A stretch of DNA of 64,000 nt, taken from contig NC_085086.1 in NCBI RefSeq assembly GCF_963422355.1, positions 9,338,936 to 9,402,935 on the forward strand, given 5' to 3'. The position numbers and the translations under genes were made by a program. The notes under the pieces are model-generated. The model was not told the DNA's origin. It did not search any database and saw only the letters and a program-made list of their open reading frames with translations. Positions 1 through 10,765 of the stretch are shown here, piece after piece; the first letter of the stretch is position 1; every line of letters begins with the position of its first letter. Source of the DNA: Corticium candelabrum. Taxonomy: Eukaryota > Porifera > Homoscleromorpha > Homosclerophorida > Plakinidae.

Positions 1-74
1 TTACGCTCTATGTAACTGTACAATGCTAGAGATTCTAAATCAAATCTTAATAACTTATTTTATATCTTCTAGAT

Positions 75-397
75 ATGGATTTGATTTGTGTGTGGGCGGT
101 GTTGATGCAATGTTGGTTCATGACGTCAGCTGCAGAGACAGGTAGATAGAATATAAATTAACGTATTCTAAAATAATTGTTTACAAACATTAGGTGCCTA
201 CTTCGCTTGCTACAATCCATCTGACAACGGAATGTCGTATATTGGTCCAAAATCAGAGTCGAAAAACGGCAACAAGTGTTTACTACAGACAAACGGTGAA
301 ATCTCTTATTGCAGAAATCTCGACAACTCGTCATCAAGTCCTTGGTGCAACATAAATAGCAGCACAAAAGAAATCTGCAATGTAGACTTATGTTATG
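75..397 (+). other. Gene A signal peptide exon and kringle exon
   Basis: Exon 75-141 encodes 22 residues beginning MDLICVWAVLMQCWF, a hydrophobic secretion signal, and ends in phase 1. Exon 194-397 (68 codons, phase 1-1) encodes a kringle-like module of about 65 residues. It has six cysteines and the diagnostic boxes SYIG, YCRNLDN and PWC, in the order expected for a kringle, though shorter than a plasma kringle (about 80 residues). Kringles normally bind protein or lysine ligands. Equivalent exons occur in B (22315-22527), C (stop inside), D (truncated) and E (frameshifted). Confidence 0.7.
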
Positions 398-3300
398 GTA
401 ATATAGTATGTTTATAATTGAACTTAAAAGTTAGAATCGTATCTTATACCTTTTTTCATAGGATATTCCATCAATTTGAAAAATGTTACAACGTTTTCCT
501 CTCGACCGCTCACGAGTCATGGAAAACCCTTTCCATTAAGCCTTGCTACAGATGGAATTATCGGGATAAAACGGAGACAGTGCTTTGTAACAATGACAAG
601 AAATATGAGTGCCTGGTGGATTGCAGATTTAAAAAAGGACGTTGTCATTAACAGTATCGGATTTTACGTCATAGACCAGAGAAAAACTGTTGAACAAATT
701 CAAATTGAACTTTCCAGGTCTAACAATAGCGATTTATATATTTCTTGTGGAGACCCATGGATACGCAAGACTTCAGTGGATGGTATCGGCTATCGCAAGT
801 GTGATGCTGGCAATGGAATAAGAGCACGATACGTCCGTATAAAGGGCAGTTTGAAAAGTGACGGTATATCTGTACTTATTTTGTGTGAAGTGCAGATAAA
901 CGGAGCTATCGCACCAACAAGACAGTGTAGACATCTTGATTTTCCCTCAGACAAAGCTAAACCCTTTAGCGAAACTTTACGCAGAGATACGTTGGAAATA
1001 AAATGCAATGAAGGCTACTGGCCGCGTTCAGTACAAAATTTGACGTGCCAAAACTCTGGTTACTGGTCTATACCGGTGTGCAAAAAAGGTGATATCATAA
1101 ACATAAAACATTTGTATTACTTTGCTATTTGGTAATTTGTTATTGCTCTGTTAGTATCGCTACTAAACTTGAAGACTAATACTAAACGTATCGAGCTTTT
1201 ACCAGGAGTGTTTAGTCATGCACAAGGAAATGCTGTGGGCCAAAACGCAATTGATGGTATTGTACCTAGTAATACTGGTGACGATATTGGTTTCTTAAAA
1301 TGTGCAATAGCAAGTTACTCACGTTCCAGTGAACTTAGAGTATTTCTTTTAAATCAATATGTATTAATGTCAATTAAGCTATATCTTCGAGACGGCGACA
1401 ATCGACAACGCTGGCAAAATGGACTGAAGGTAATAGTTAATGACAGCAATGTGCAAGAACAACAATGCGGAGACACATACAACCAATTTAGTCAAGGCCA
1501 GAATGCTACTTTTATATGTGGAAATGGAATTCTTTCTTCATTTTTTCGCCTTACACTTGACCATGGTCAACCGCCAACTTCAACACAACCGATTCAAATA
1601 TGTGAAGTGGAAGTGTTAGTAGGTAAGTTTAATAATATATATTGCATGTTTGATTCAAGTCTCTAATATCTATTTCAGTTAGTGAATGTGGAAATCCTCC
1701 ATTAGTTCGTTTTGCTTCGCGTGACTTTCAGTCATTATCGATCAATTCTACAACGACGTATATTTGTATGCAAGGCTACTTTCCAAAAACTACTCAAACT
1801 ATTAAGTGTCTCAGCCACGGCAACTGGTCATTGCCATTACCTTCCTGTACATCAGGTAAAAAGAACAATAAATTACTACATTCATCATCTTCATGTTGTT
1901 CTGAGTAGCTGGTTCATGTGACATCCCCCAAGAAAGATTAAATCACGCATTCACTCAACTGTCGAACGATACACGACGACCAATCGGCAGTAAAGTTTAT
2001 TATACATGCGATAGTGGTTACGAGAAACAAGGCAAAAACGAACTAATTTGTAATTCAAACGCCGAATGGGAAGGACAGATTATTTGCAATGGTAAATATT
2101 AGAATCGTTTATCTTGCAATTTCATTTTCAATTTGATATATTGTAGATTTACAATGCAGTCCGATGCCTCAGTTGGAAAATGGAATAGTAGCAGGAAATA
2201 GACACAATGCAACATTTTCATGTTTTTATGGGTATCGACTACTAAACAGCGGCAGTGCATATTGTGGAAAAAACAGTACGTGGAGATATCCTAGTCAGAG
2301 ACCTAAATGTCAAGGTACCAAGTACCATGTAATTTTCATATACTACGGTACCTAAAACCAATTGATTTGTGCAAGGTATGCAGTGCGAGAAACTCATGTC
2401 ATTGTTAAATGGGAATGTACAAACGCATGATCTGACAGTGAACAGCACTATAAACTATGTTTGTAAGAAAGGATACATAAGAAAGGGCATCAACTCACGG
2501 ACATGTCGAGCTAACAAGATCATAGCATATTGGGACCCTCCTGAGCACACGAGTACTGTCACGTGCAAAGGTTTGGCTTAACTAGAAAATTCAGTTTTTT
2601 ATAATCTTGTTACATTCTTAGCAAAATATAAATTATCAGTCAGTCTTATAATCGAATTAGATGTCTGATAAAATATGAGAGTTCTAAACATATGAACAAA
2701 ATTGGCAAAAAACTACAATATAAAGTCAAATTTATAGTAACATAAATGTAGTAATTTAAGACTGCTGTTTAATTAATGGAATGGCAAAATTTTTCTCTCG
2801 GAAAAAATTAGAAAGAATCGTAACACCTGCTGTACGTACTGGGAAGACTTTTGATACTTTCATTATTTGCTTCTTCTCACCTTGAAATCTTGCTGCGCAT
2901 AAATATATCTGACACTTATAAAACTAATAAGTTTTAGTAGCACTCAGTCTGCAGGTACAACTTATATCTCACGTAGAGGCAACAGAACCGGGGGCAGGAG
3001 TGGCGACTGCTCCTCTAATATCTTTATCTCCACCACAATGACAGAGTATAAGTTTTCATATAATGACATTTTCCAAACTTTTAAATTCAACTTCTTGTAG
3101 AAGCCTATTATCCTAACTTGCGTATGATGCATTTCGTTTGTCGTTCAAAGTCAAAATAAAAAGACAAGAAAAGCGCTCTTATACTAGCAAAATTTGCTTA
3201 GGAGATATCGTTACGTTATCCCATCGCTTTGGGTAATACCTAGATGGAAGATATCACAGGCGTAGGCATATCACCCATGCAGGGTGGGAGGGACAGCCTA

Positions 3301-6300
3301 GTTGTTCCTCGTTTTCTTACACCTGTAGCTAATATGACCTATATTATATGTAGTAACCATTTGCAGCTGATTGGGGTCATTGGCCACATGGTCCTCAGAG
3401 TTTCTGTGTCTCACCTCACATGCCTGCAACAGGTTATCGTTGAGGATCAAAAGCAGTAGACAAGCAAAGAGCTGCTTCTTGAGCGAATATTGCGTAGGAG
3501 ATATCATTACTTTCTCGCCTCTTCCCGGGTACTACCTACAAAGTAGATCTCACCTCGGATGCCTGCAACAGAAATCGATCTATGAAAGAAGGGTCAACTG
3601 GAATGTCAGCCAACCACCGCAGGCTTTAGGTATAATGTATGCGTTCAAGTTGTTTCTTGTATTGAATAAAGAACTGCAGAAGGAGTTTGGTATTATCATC
3701 AATACCATTATCATAATTCAAGATTTTATTGCTTACAGTGATATATGTGATACACTAATTATAGATTTTATAACCGTCACAAATGACATTGTAAGCTATG
3801 TTTCTTGCTCTATTGTCTCTTAGCAATCTACTGCAAAAAGCCCCTTGATCCCATGGATGGGCAATGTTCTGGAAACTCCTATCGCTACCAGAAAGTGGCT
3901 CAGTGTACATGCAATGCCGGATACTTTATGATAGGCAGCAGAGAGATAATATGCAACCATAGAGGTCTGTGGTCTCCATCACCACCGCAATGCCAAAGTA
4001 AGATTTTCTCATATAACAACAAAAATCTTGAATTTAATGTTCTTTCTTTAGGAGTCTATTGTCCTAAATTGCGGTATGATTCAATTCGTTTATCGTTGAG
4101 CATCAAAAGAAGTAAACAAGCAAAGAGCTGCTCCTCGAGCAAATATTGCGTGGGAGATATCATTACTTTCTCGCCTCTTCCCGGGTACTACCTACAAGGT
4201 AGATCTCACCTCGCATGTCTGCAACAGAAATCGATCTATGAAAGCAGGGGCAACTGGAATGTCAGCCAACCACCGCAGGCTTTAGGTATAATGAATGTGG
4301 TCAAGTTGTTTCTTGTATTGAATAAAGAATTGCAGAAGGAGTTTGGTATTATCATCAATACCGTTATAATAATTCAAGATCTTTTTGCTTAGTGATATTT
4401 GTGATACACTAATTATAGATTTAGTAACCGTCACAAATGAAATGGTAACTATGTTTCTTGCTCTATTGTCTCTTAGCAATCAACTGCAAAAAGCCCCTTG
4501 ATCCCTTAGATGGGCAATGTTCTGCGAACTCCTATCGCTACCAGAAAGTGGCTCAGTGTACATGCAATACCGGATACTTCATGATAGGCAGCACAGAGAT
4601 AACATGCAACAATAGAGCTCTGTGGTCTCCATCTCCACCACAATGCCAAAGTAAGATTTTCTCATATAAGATCATAAATCTCGAATTCAATGTTCCTCCT
4701 TTAGGAGTCTATTGTCCTAACTTGCGGTATGATACAACTCGTTTATCGTTGAGCATCAAAAGAAGCAGACAAGCAAAGAGATGCTCTTCGAGCAAATATT
4801 GCGTAGGAGATATCATTACTTTCTCGGCTCTTCCCGGGTACTACCTACAAGGTAGATCTTACCTCGCATGCCTGCAGCAGAAATCGACCTATCAAAGCAG
4901 GGGCAACTGGAATGTCAGCCAACCACCGCAGGCTTTAGGTATAATGTATGTGGTCAAGTTCTTACTTGTATTGAAAAATTACCGCAGAAAGCATTTTGGT
5001 ATTATTATCAATACCGTCATCATAATTGAAGATTTTCTTGCCTACATTGATATTTGGAATGCATTAATTATAGATTTAGTAACCGTCACAAATAAAATTG
5101 TAAGATATGGTTCTTGCTCTATTGTCTCTTAGCAATCAACTGCAAAAAGCCCCTTGATCCCTTAGATGGGCAATGTTCTGCGAACTCCTATCGCTACCAG
5201 AAAGTGGCTCAGTGTACATGCAATACCGGATACTTCATGATAGGCAGCACAGAGATAACATGCAACAATAGAGCTCTGTGGTCTCCATCTCCACCACAAT
5301 GCCGAAGTAAGATTTTCTGATATAAAATCATAAATCTCGAATTCAATATTCTTTCTTTAGGAGTCTATTGTCCTAACTTGCGGTATGATACAACTCGTTT
5401 ATCGTTGAGCATCAAAAGAAGCAGACAAGCAAAGAGATGCTCTTCGAGCAAATATTGCGTGGGAGATATCATTACTTTCTCGGCTCTTCCCGGGTACTAC
5501 CTACAAGGTAGATCTTACCTTGCATGCCTGCAGCAGAAATCGACCTATCAAAGCAGGGGCAACTGGAATGTCAGCCAACCACCGCAGGCTTTAGGTATAA
5601 TGGATGCGTTCAAGTTGTTTCTTGTATTTAATAACAGACTTCAGAAAGAATTTTGGTATTATCATCAATACCGTCATCATAATTGAAGACTTTCTTGCTT
5701 ACAGTGATATTTGCGAAACACTAATTATAGATTTCAGTAACCGTTATACAAATGACACTGTAAAATATGTTCTTGCTCTTTTGTCTCTTAGCGGTCAACT
5801 GCAGAAAACCCATTGATCCAACCAATGGACGATGTTCGGGAAAGTCCTATCGCTATCAGGGAGTTGCTCGGTGTATATGTGATGTTGGATTCTACATAAA
5901 AGGCCGAAGAGATATAACATGCAACGCTAAAGCAAAATGGTCTCCACCTCCACCAACATGCAAAAGTAAGTTTCTCTAATCTAATGATTATTTTGAAACT
6001 CGATTTTGTATACTAGGGGTCTATTGCCCGGAACTGACGTATAATACAAGTCGTTTATGGACAAAAGTGAAAAGCTGTTCTACGGGAAGATTTTGCGTGG
6101 GAGATATGGTTACGTTCGTGCCTCGTCCTGGTTACTACCTGAAAGGTAGCTTTCACCTCAAATGCTTGCCACCGACATCAGTCTACGAAAAGACAGGCAA
6201 CTGGAATTCCAGTCAACCACAAACATTTGGTATAGACACTTTACTGGTTGGTAATAAAAAATTGTTTTATAATATTTGTGTTGATCAGAAAAGACGTGCC

Positions 6301-7788
6301 CTCCTCCACCCTCAAAGATCAACAAAGGATCTGTCCATGCCACTGACAATACAATTCATTCCACAGTAGAATTTACATGCTCAGATGGCTACGAGTTAAT
6401 AGATGGCGATTCTAGAATAGTTTGTATGTCGTCGGGACAGTGGAGTGGAAAACAACCAAGATGTCAACGTGAGTTTTCTAGACTTATATTTGACGAGTTT
6501 CTTCTCAGCTGTTTCTTACTAGACGTTTGCACTAATCTCGGCCCGCAAAACGGGTCTGCTCAACTTTGCGTCGTTCGAAACAGAAGGGCAGAATTAGTCT
6601 GTCTAGAAGCAGTCCAATGCCCGTCAGATTTCACTCCGGTGTGCTCTAGTGATACAGAAACTCACAACAACGTATGTCGTATGAAAATTGCCGGCTGCAA
6701 AAAGTCCGACGCTAGAGACACAACGACTGCTGTAGCTAAAGGACAATGTCTTTATGGTATAAAACAACTGGCAATTGTTTACCCTTTCATATTTTAATAT
6801 TAATTAGGTGGAGTTTGTACTGAATCTCAACCGACATTTCCACCTGGAAATGAATGTAGAGCCACTGCCTATCGATATTATTACAATACTGCAACATCAG
6901 AATGCGAAAGGTATGCTCACGGACCGTGCTACAAAGGACACAACAGTTTCTTGACATTGGACGATTGTAAAGACCTTTGCGTCAAAAGTAGGATCAATTT
7001 AATGTTATCCGTCCGCCATATATACTATTGATAACCGTTACTGTATGCAGCTAATCCTTGCTTATCTGCAATGGATCCTGGCTTGTGCAAATTCCGTCAG
7101 CTACGTTATTATTACAACGTGACAGAAGAAAAGTGCAAGGAATTCTACTATTCAGGCTGTTTTGGAAACGAAAACAATTTTGAGACAAAGTCGGCATGCA
7201 ATGCAAAATGTAGACATTACAGAACTAAGTGTCAATCACTAATGTGCAAATTGTTTAGGCAACGGAGTTCGCGCCACTCATGGAGCAGACATTACCGCAG
7301 GTAGAAAACAGCACTATTCTGCCACATTTGGTATTGATATTCGCAATATTTGAAATTTCAGAAGATTGCTGTAAAAACAGTCTGAAAGATCAGTGCAAGG
7401 GCGAGCTGGGTCAGGTGCAGTATATGAGTATAAGCTGATGTCAAGTTTAATTGGTTTCAATACTTCAGTATTAGATATCGATTCTTCTGACCAAGAAACA
7501 AAGCAAGGCAAAGTGGTTGTCGGTATTAAACTGCAACCAAAGAATTTACAAGGTCAACGAGTATCGAGATATAGGAACGCCGACACACTTTCACTGCCGA
7601 TTGTTGAAAGCACGGTTGATGGATGCAACATGAGGTGTCCTACTTTCAACTCAGGAATGAAGTATCTAGTTGTTGTAAAAGATGCCACAATCAACAAAAA
7701 GCAGATAAAATCTGAAAAGTATTACATAATTCAATATGCAAGTGGTGAGAAAACTGAAAAGTTTGATGAACTAAATACCTGCTCTTAA
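75..7788 (+). CDS. Gene A: secreted kringle-FTP-CCP protein ending Kazal-Kunitz-Kunitz-NTR
   Basis: A multi-exon gene read from GT-AG sites, with nearly all introns in phase 1. Exons: 75-141, 194-397, 462-1088, 1155-1622, 1679-1855, 1909-2091, 2147-2314, 2376-2570, 3824-3997, 4052-4285, 4477-4650, 4705-4938, 5133-5306, 5361-5594, 5792-5965, 6017-6229, 6289-6468, 6523-6756, 6808-6987, 7051-7230, 7259-7300, 7394-7788. The model gives about 1636 aa. The ATG at 75 follows an apparent 5'UTR-intron acceptor (ttctag) and opens a hydrophobic signal peptide. Modules in order: kringle, FTP lectin-like, CCP, FTP, four CCPs, eight alternating CCP-like modules, CCP, Kazal, two Kunitz, NTR. The role is inferred: an extracellular recognition molecule with a protease-inhibitor tail. 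Weak points are the donor after Kunitz 2 and the NTR exon start, where the frame needs an unusual acceptor. Unit C is its decayed duplicate. Confidence 0.75.
462..1622 (+). other. Gene A: two fucolectin-like (FTP/F5-8C) domains with a CCP between
   Basis: Exon 462-1088 encodes an F5/8C-type galactose-binding fold of the eel-fucolectin/tachylectin-4/pentraxin (FTP) kind. Visible marks are the AWWIADL box, a strand near IEQIQIEL in all paralogues, a conserved SCGDPW loop, RYVRIKG and the closing LCEVQI motif. The same exon runs into one CCP with four cysteines. Exon 1155-1622 encodes a second, more divergent copy ending in QICEVEV. FTP domains in other animals bind fucose or related sugars. Carbohydrate binding here is inferred from family, and I did not verify the Ca or fucose ligands. 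Confidence 0.65.
1679..2570 (+). other. Gene A: four single-exon CCP/sushi domains
   Basis: Exons 1679-1855, 1909-2091, 2147-2314 and 2376-2570 each encode one CCP module of 56-65 residues. All are phase 1-1, with cysteines I-IV and the GY and late Trp positions. The one-exon-one-domain layout is typical of complement-control proteins. The same four exons recur in the same order in B (23785-24437, three of them) and E (57046-57928), so this block predates the split of the paralogues. Confidence 0.75.
2571..3823 (+). other. Long gene A intron containing decayed CCP exon relics
   Basis: No intact exon is found in this 1.25-kb stretch. About 2995-3055 resembles the end of the a-type CCP exon but has lost its reading frame. 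About 3100-3240 resembles the start of the b-type exon. At 3410-3629 a nearly full b-type exon 3' half is fused upstream to another b-type fragment (recombination scar), with a good donor at 3630 but no usable in-frame acceptor. The same relics are present in unit C (34370-35250), so they decayed or rearranged before that duplication. Confidence 0.5.
3824..6229 (+). repeat. Tandem array of four CCP exon pairs (about 655-bp unit)
   Basis: Four repeats of an a exon (174 nt) plus b exon (234 nt, last one 213 nt) with their introns. The a exons start at 3824, 4477, 5133 and 5792, giving periods of 653, 656 and 659 bp. Copies 2 and 3 of the a exon differ at a single base by eye, while copy 4 is clearly older. 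The a module has six cysteines. The b module has a Cys-I and a Cys-III-like residue, a KSC/KYC pair and no canonical Cys-II or Cys-IV. All exons are phase 1-1, so copy number can change without breaking frame. Confidence 0.8.
6289..7300 (+). other. Gene A inhibitor block: CCP, Kazal, Kunitz, Kunitz, linker
   Basis: Exon 6289-6468 is a normal CCP. Exon 6523-6756 is a Kazal/follistatin-like module (CPSDFTPVC then a degenerate second half, with Ser at the position expected for P1). Exon 6808-6987 is a Kunitz domain with six cysteines and NECRATAYRYYYN, so P1 is Arg. Exon 7051-7230 is a second Kunitz with GLCKFRQLRYYYN, so P1 is Lys, and a well-kept GCFGNENNF box. A 14-codon linker exon lies at 7259-7300. 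The donor after Kunitz 2 has lost the GT seen in the sister copies. The next usable in-frame GT (7231) leaves only a 28-nt intron. Confidence 0.7.
7394..7788 (+). other. Gene A terminal exon: NTR (netrin/C345C-like) domain
   Basis: The open frame from 7393 to the TAA at 7786-7788 encodes about 130 residues with YEYKL near the start, a central GCNMRC, then KYLVVVKDATI and a C-terminal cysteine. This is the strand and cysteine layout of an NTR (UNC-6/netrin, C345C) domain. Upstream, at 7362-7393, a DCCKN...CKGEL stretch looks like the expected N-terminal cysteines but is in another frame. The in-phase acceptor is the AG at 7392-7393. NTR domains close WFIKKN, complement C3-C5 and netrins. Unit C and its tail copy (48964-49327) have the same domain. 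Confidence 0.55.
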
Positions 7789-8230
7789 AGAAAATGATGC
7801 CACGACAATTCAATGCTTCTCGCTTGGATAGAAAAAATTCAACGTTGTTGTTTGTGCATTGTTTGAATGTTTGAATGTTAGAATTCTGTGCTTGTTTGAA
7901 TGTTAGAAATCTGTGCTAGTTCATTTCCGACACTTCTACAGTGTACTGTAGAGATGAAGATGTAGACAAGTAGTGCTATCTACTAATGGCAGTAGACAAG
8001 AAAGTATTTCACATTATCTTCAGAGCTATTTATCGTATAAAATGTAATATTGACGGGGAATTTACTTTGACGAAATGACGTATTTTATAGCGACCACCCA
8101 TATAATATCCGCTATTAATTTGGCCAACTTGATATGTTGACGTCATCAGTCACGTGGCTCAGCAAGATGGTAGGTCATCCTTGCATGCCATCTGTTGTGC
8201 CTATGCATTAGTTGGAGACCATGCAGTAAG

Positions 8231-8295
<65 letters not shown>

Positions 8296-9930
8296 TATGT
8301 TAGCAAGCAACGATGTTCAACCGTCAAAATAGAATCCACCAATATACTTTGTCCATCAATTTCTTAGCAAACCGTGAAAATAGATTCCCGCCAAGGTTTC
8401 ATCTTTTACTGTAATTCATTGTAAATGGTTAATTTATAAAAAATGGATTCACGTGGAATTCTTTTTCGTTTCGTTCGACTAACACTTGAAATTACGAAGG
8501 AAAGACAGCTTATTAACAAATCATTGCGAAAGTGGGACTGTACTTTCATAGATTGATTGTATTTCTCTCCGTATTGACGTTTTGAGCCATATAAAAACCA
8601 TTTTTCATTAGTATAATAGGGTATCCTTAAGATATTAGGTTGTCATTTATCTATATATCTTAATCTAACTGGGTACAATAAGGGATAAATTGCAGTTGGA
8701 GGCTGTGTCGTCAAAATTTTGGACAATATTTACAGACACTTGCTTAAAGTTTCTTTTAGGTTTTTCTAGATATGCGCTACCTAACCTAGATTTGACTAGT
8801 AGACATTGCACCTCGGATTGCTTATTTCCATCTACCGCTTTTCATGCAACATTGTCATCATCCAGTTCAGTCATCGTATTTGCTGCATTGTTACTAATTG
8901 TTTAGTTACACGTCAGTACAATAACGTCGAATAAGAAACCTGACAGAAATGGCGTCTGTTAAATTAATGTGAAAATGCAAAGCTCGACAAAACATTAAAA
9001 TGGAGAGCTTAAACCAATGTATTAAATAAATTTCACAAACAGCATTGATTTGTGTACAAGTGATGTGAGGCAAATTGAGACTGGAACTACGAGGACGCGG
9101 TCTGGATAGCCTCGTACCCAGGCGCGCTTGCGCGCCCGGATTAGTAGAAAGAACTAAGAAGGGTTAGCAGAAATCGAGTTCTCTAGGTTGTGTTCATCCT
9201 TTACACTATTTTTTGCCGGTTTGCTTTCTTGTGTGAAGTTCACAATCGACACATCATACTCACCCGATAAAGTGTGCATTCTCTTGTAGCTGTTCCTTGC
9301 CTGTTTCTATCGGGATAAACCGCTTCTCAGCAGCCGAACACCAGGAAGGTCAATGACACCATGGATTTGCACTACAGTACTCTCCGATATCATACACATC
9401 AATTGATGGCTAAACGTAAAAACCGTAAACTAATACGAATAAATATATTGATTAACGAAAATGTGCATTGCGAATTAGTAGTTGCAATGTTTAAGGAAAA
9501 TGAATCGTGTAATAGCAAGGTTTGCATGTTTATTGCGTAAGGCTAGGATGTGTATGTTATTCAAAGTTTGTGGGTTGTGGGTTCATCACAACACTACTAG
9601 TTGCCACGTCTCAAGCACCTGAAATGTGTGATATCCTGTTGTCACATTTTACCGCAACTATTCTACCAGGACTTAGAACGGCCTCAACTTGAACAATGGT
9701 TGATAATCAGGCGATTTAGAATTGCAGTATTGGAACCGCGTTCGCGAAGGTAAGCCGCGTCGAGTAGCTGGCACGCCTTCAAGCACACCTAGACAGCATG
9801 TACTGTCGGACTGAGTGTGATGTGTTCAGTTTAGAAAATGTAGTGTCGAATTAACTAACTTAGGTATTCCGTTGTTTACACTTACGCTTCTACTCTGAAC
9901 GGTAACAAAAACTCGTAAAAACCGACTTCT
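7789..9930. other. Gene A 3' flank, repeated downstream of other units
   Basis: No convincing gene. Blocks of this flank recur after B (29460-30000), the C tail (49330-51120) and D (54290-55420), always in the same orientation. One block around 8740-8830 (ACCTAGATTTGACTAGTA) and one around 9280-9400 (GATAAACCGCTTCTCAGCAG) are clearly conserved. The 71-aa open frame at 8690-8905 is preserved at 50259-50501 but has no recognisable domain. A perfect short hairpin GGCGCGC-TT-GCGCGCC lies near 9121-9137. The flank shows that whole gene-plus-spacer units were duplicated. Confidence 0.6.
8231..8299. repeat. (TA)n microsatellite
   Basis: Uninterrupted TA dinucleotide repeat of about 60 bases, then a short imperfect tail. 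The homologous site downstream of the C tail (49807-49866) also carries a TA run, so the repeat was present before the duplication. Confidence 0.95.
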
Positions 9931-10765
9931 TTTCTAAATTTTTTTATTTTTTATTTCATATTTTTAATTGTTACTAGCATTCTTATTTAAAATTTCTGTG
10001 TTTATTAAATTTTAAATTTTAATTTTTTGTAATTTTTTTTTTCATCTTTTGAGGTTTGATTTTGTGATTTTTAGATTGATCTTTTAAAGTTTGATTTTTA
10101 GGCACCTGTGAGCTCAAGACTAGAAACTTGAACGCACAGTTCGCTTTTCTATTTCTAACATGAATTGAAAATAGAAAATAGAAAATAGAAAAGAGAAATT
10201 GAAATGACAGCAGACACTAGAAACAGCGGTGGTGTCAGCGCGAGTCTCAGCGGGACTTCCATTCGTACGCGTGTCTCAGGAGATCACATTTCCAACACAC
10301 AAGCAGGTGTTTGTTATAATTACCTTCGGTCACGTGCCAACACGTAGACAGCTTGACTACTCCATCTGACACACAACGCTGTGCCAGTGAATTCCACGGT
10401 TCCTAGCTGTGTACGTACGTGCATTGTACACAAAACGCTACCTTTACAGTATATGAACCGGTTGGAGAGGGAAATGCTATGTTAGATAGGCTCCCCATTA
10501 GCGGATCGCCGAGTTGGCAACTGTGGTGACGAAGTATTACAGAAAGACGTTTGTCGTCTAGGAATAATCAAGACACAATTAAAACATCAAAACTGTCAAC
10601 CTACTACTATTATTTAAGTAGCAGACTGCGCGCTTTCAAAGGGACACTCTAGATATAGTACACGGTACCGGTACCGTATACAAGAGTGGGCGTGATTCTC
10701 TACAGGAGGTCACATTTCTCATTTGCATGACGTCGTCCAACGCAGCAAGCAAACAGACATGCATG
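9931..10765. other. AT-rich intergenic DNA with a short GAAAATA repeat
   Basis: At 9935-10100 the sequence is T-rich with many ATTTTT runs. At 10167-10198 the motif GAAAATA is repeated about four times. No exon-like open frame with splice sites was found. A short palindromic GGTACCGGTACC lies near 10664. Confidence 0.5.

Noticed and set aside
3244-3507. Short frames in the long gene A intron as extra exons
   Set aside because: They cover scrambled CCP exon relics without an in-phase acceptor.
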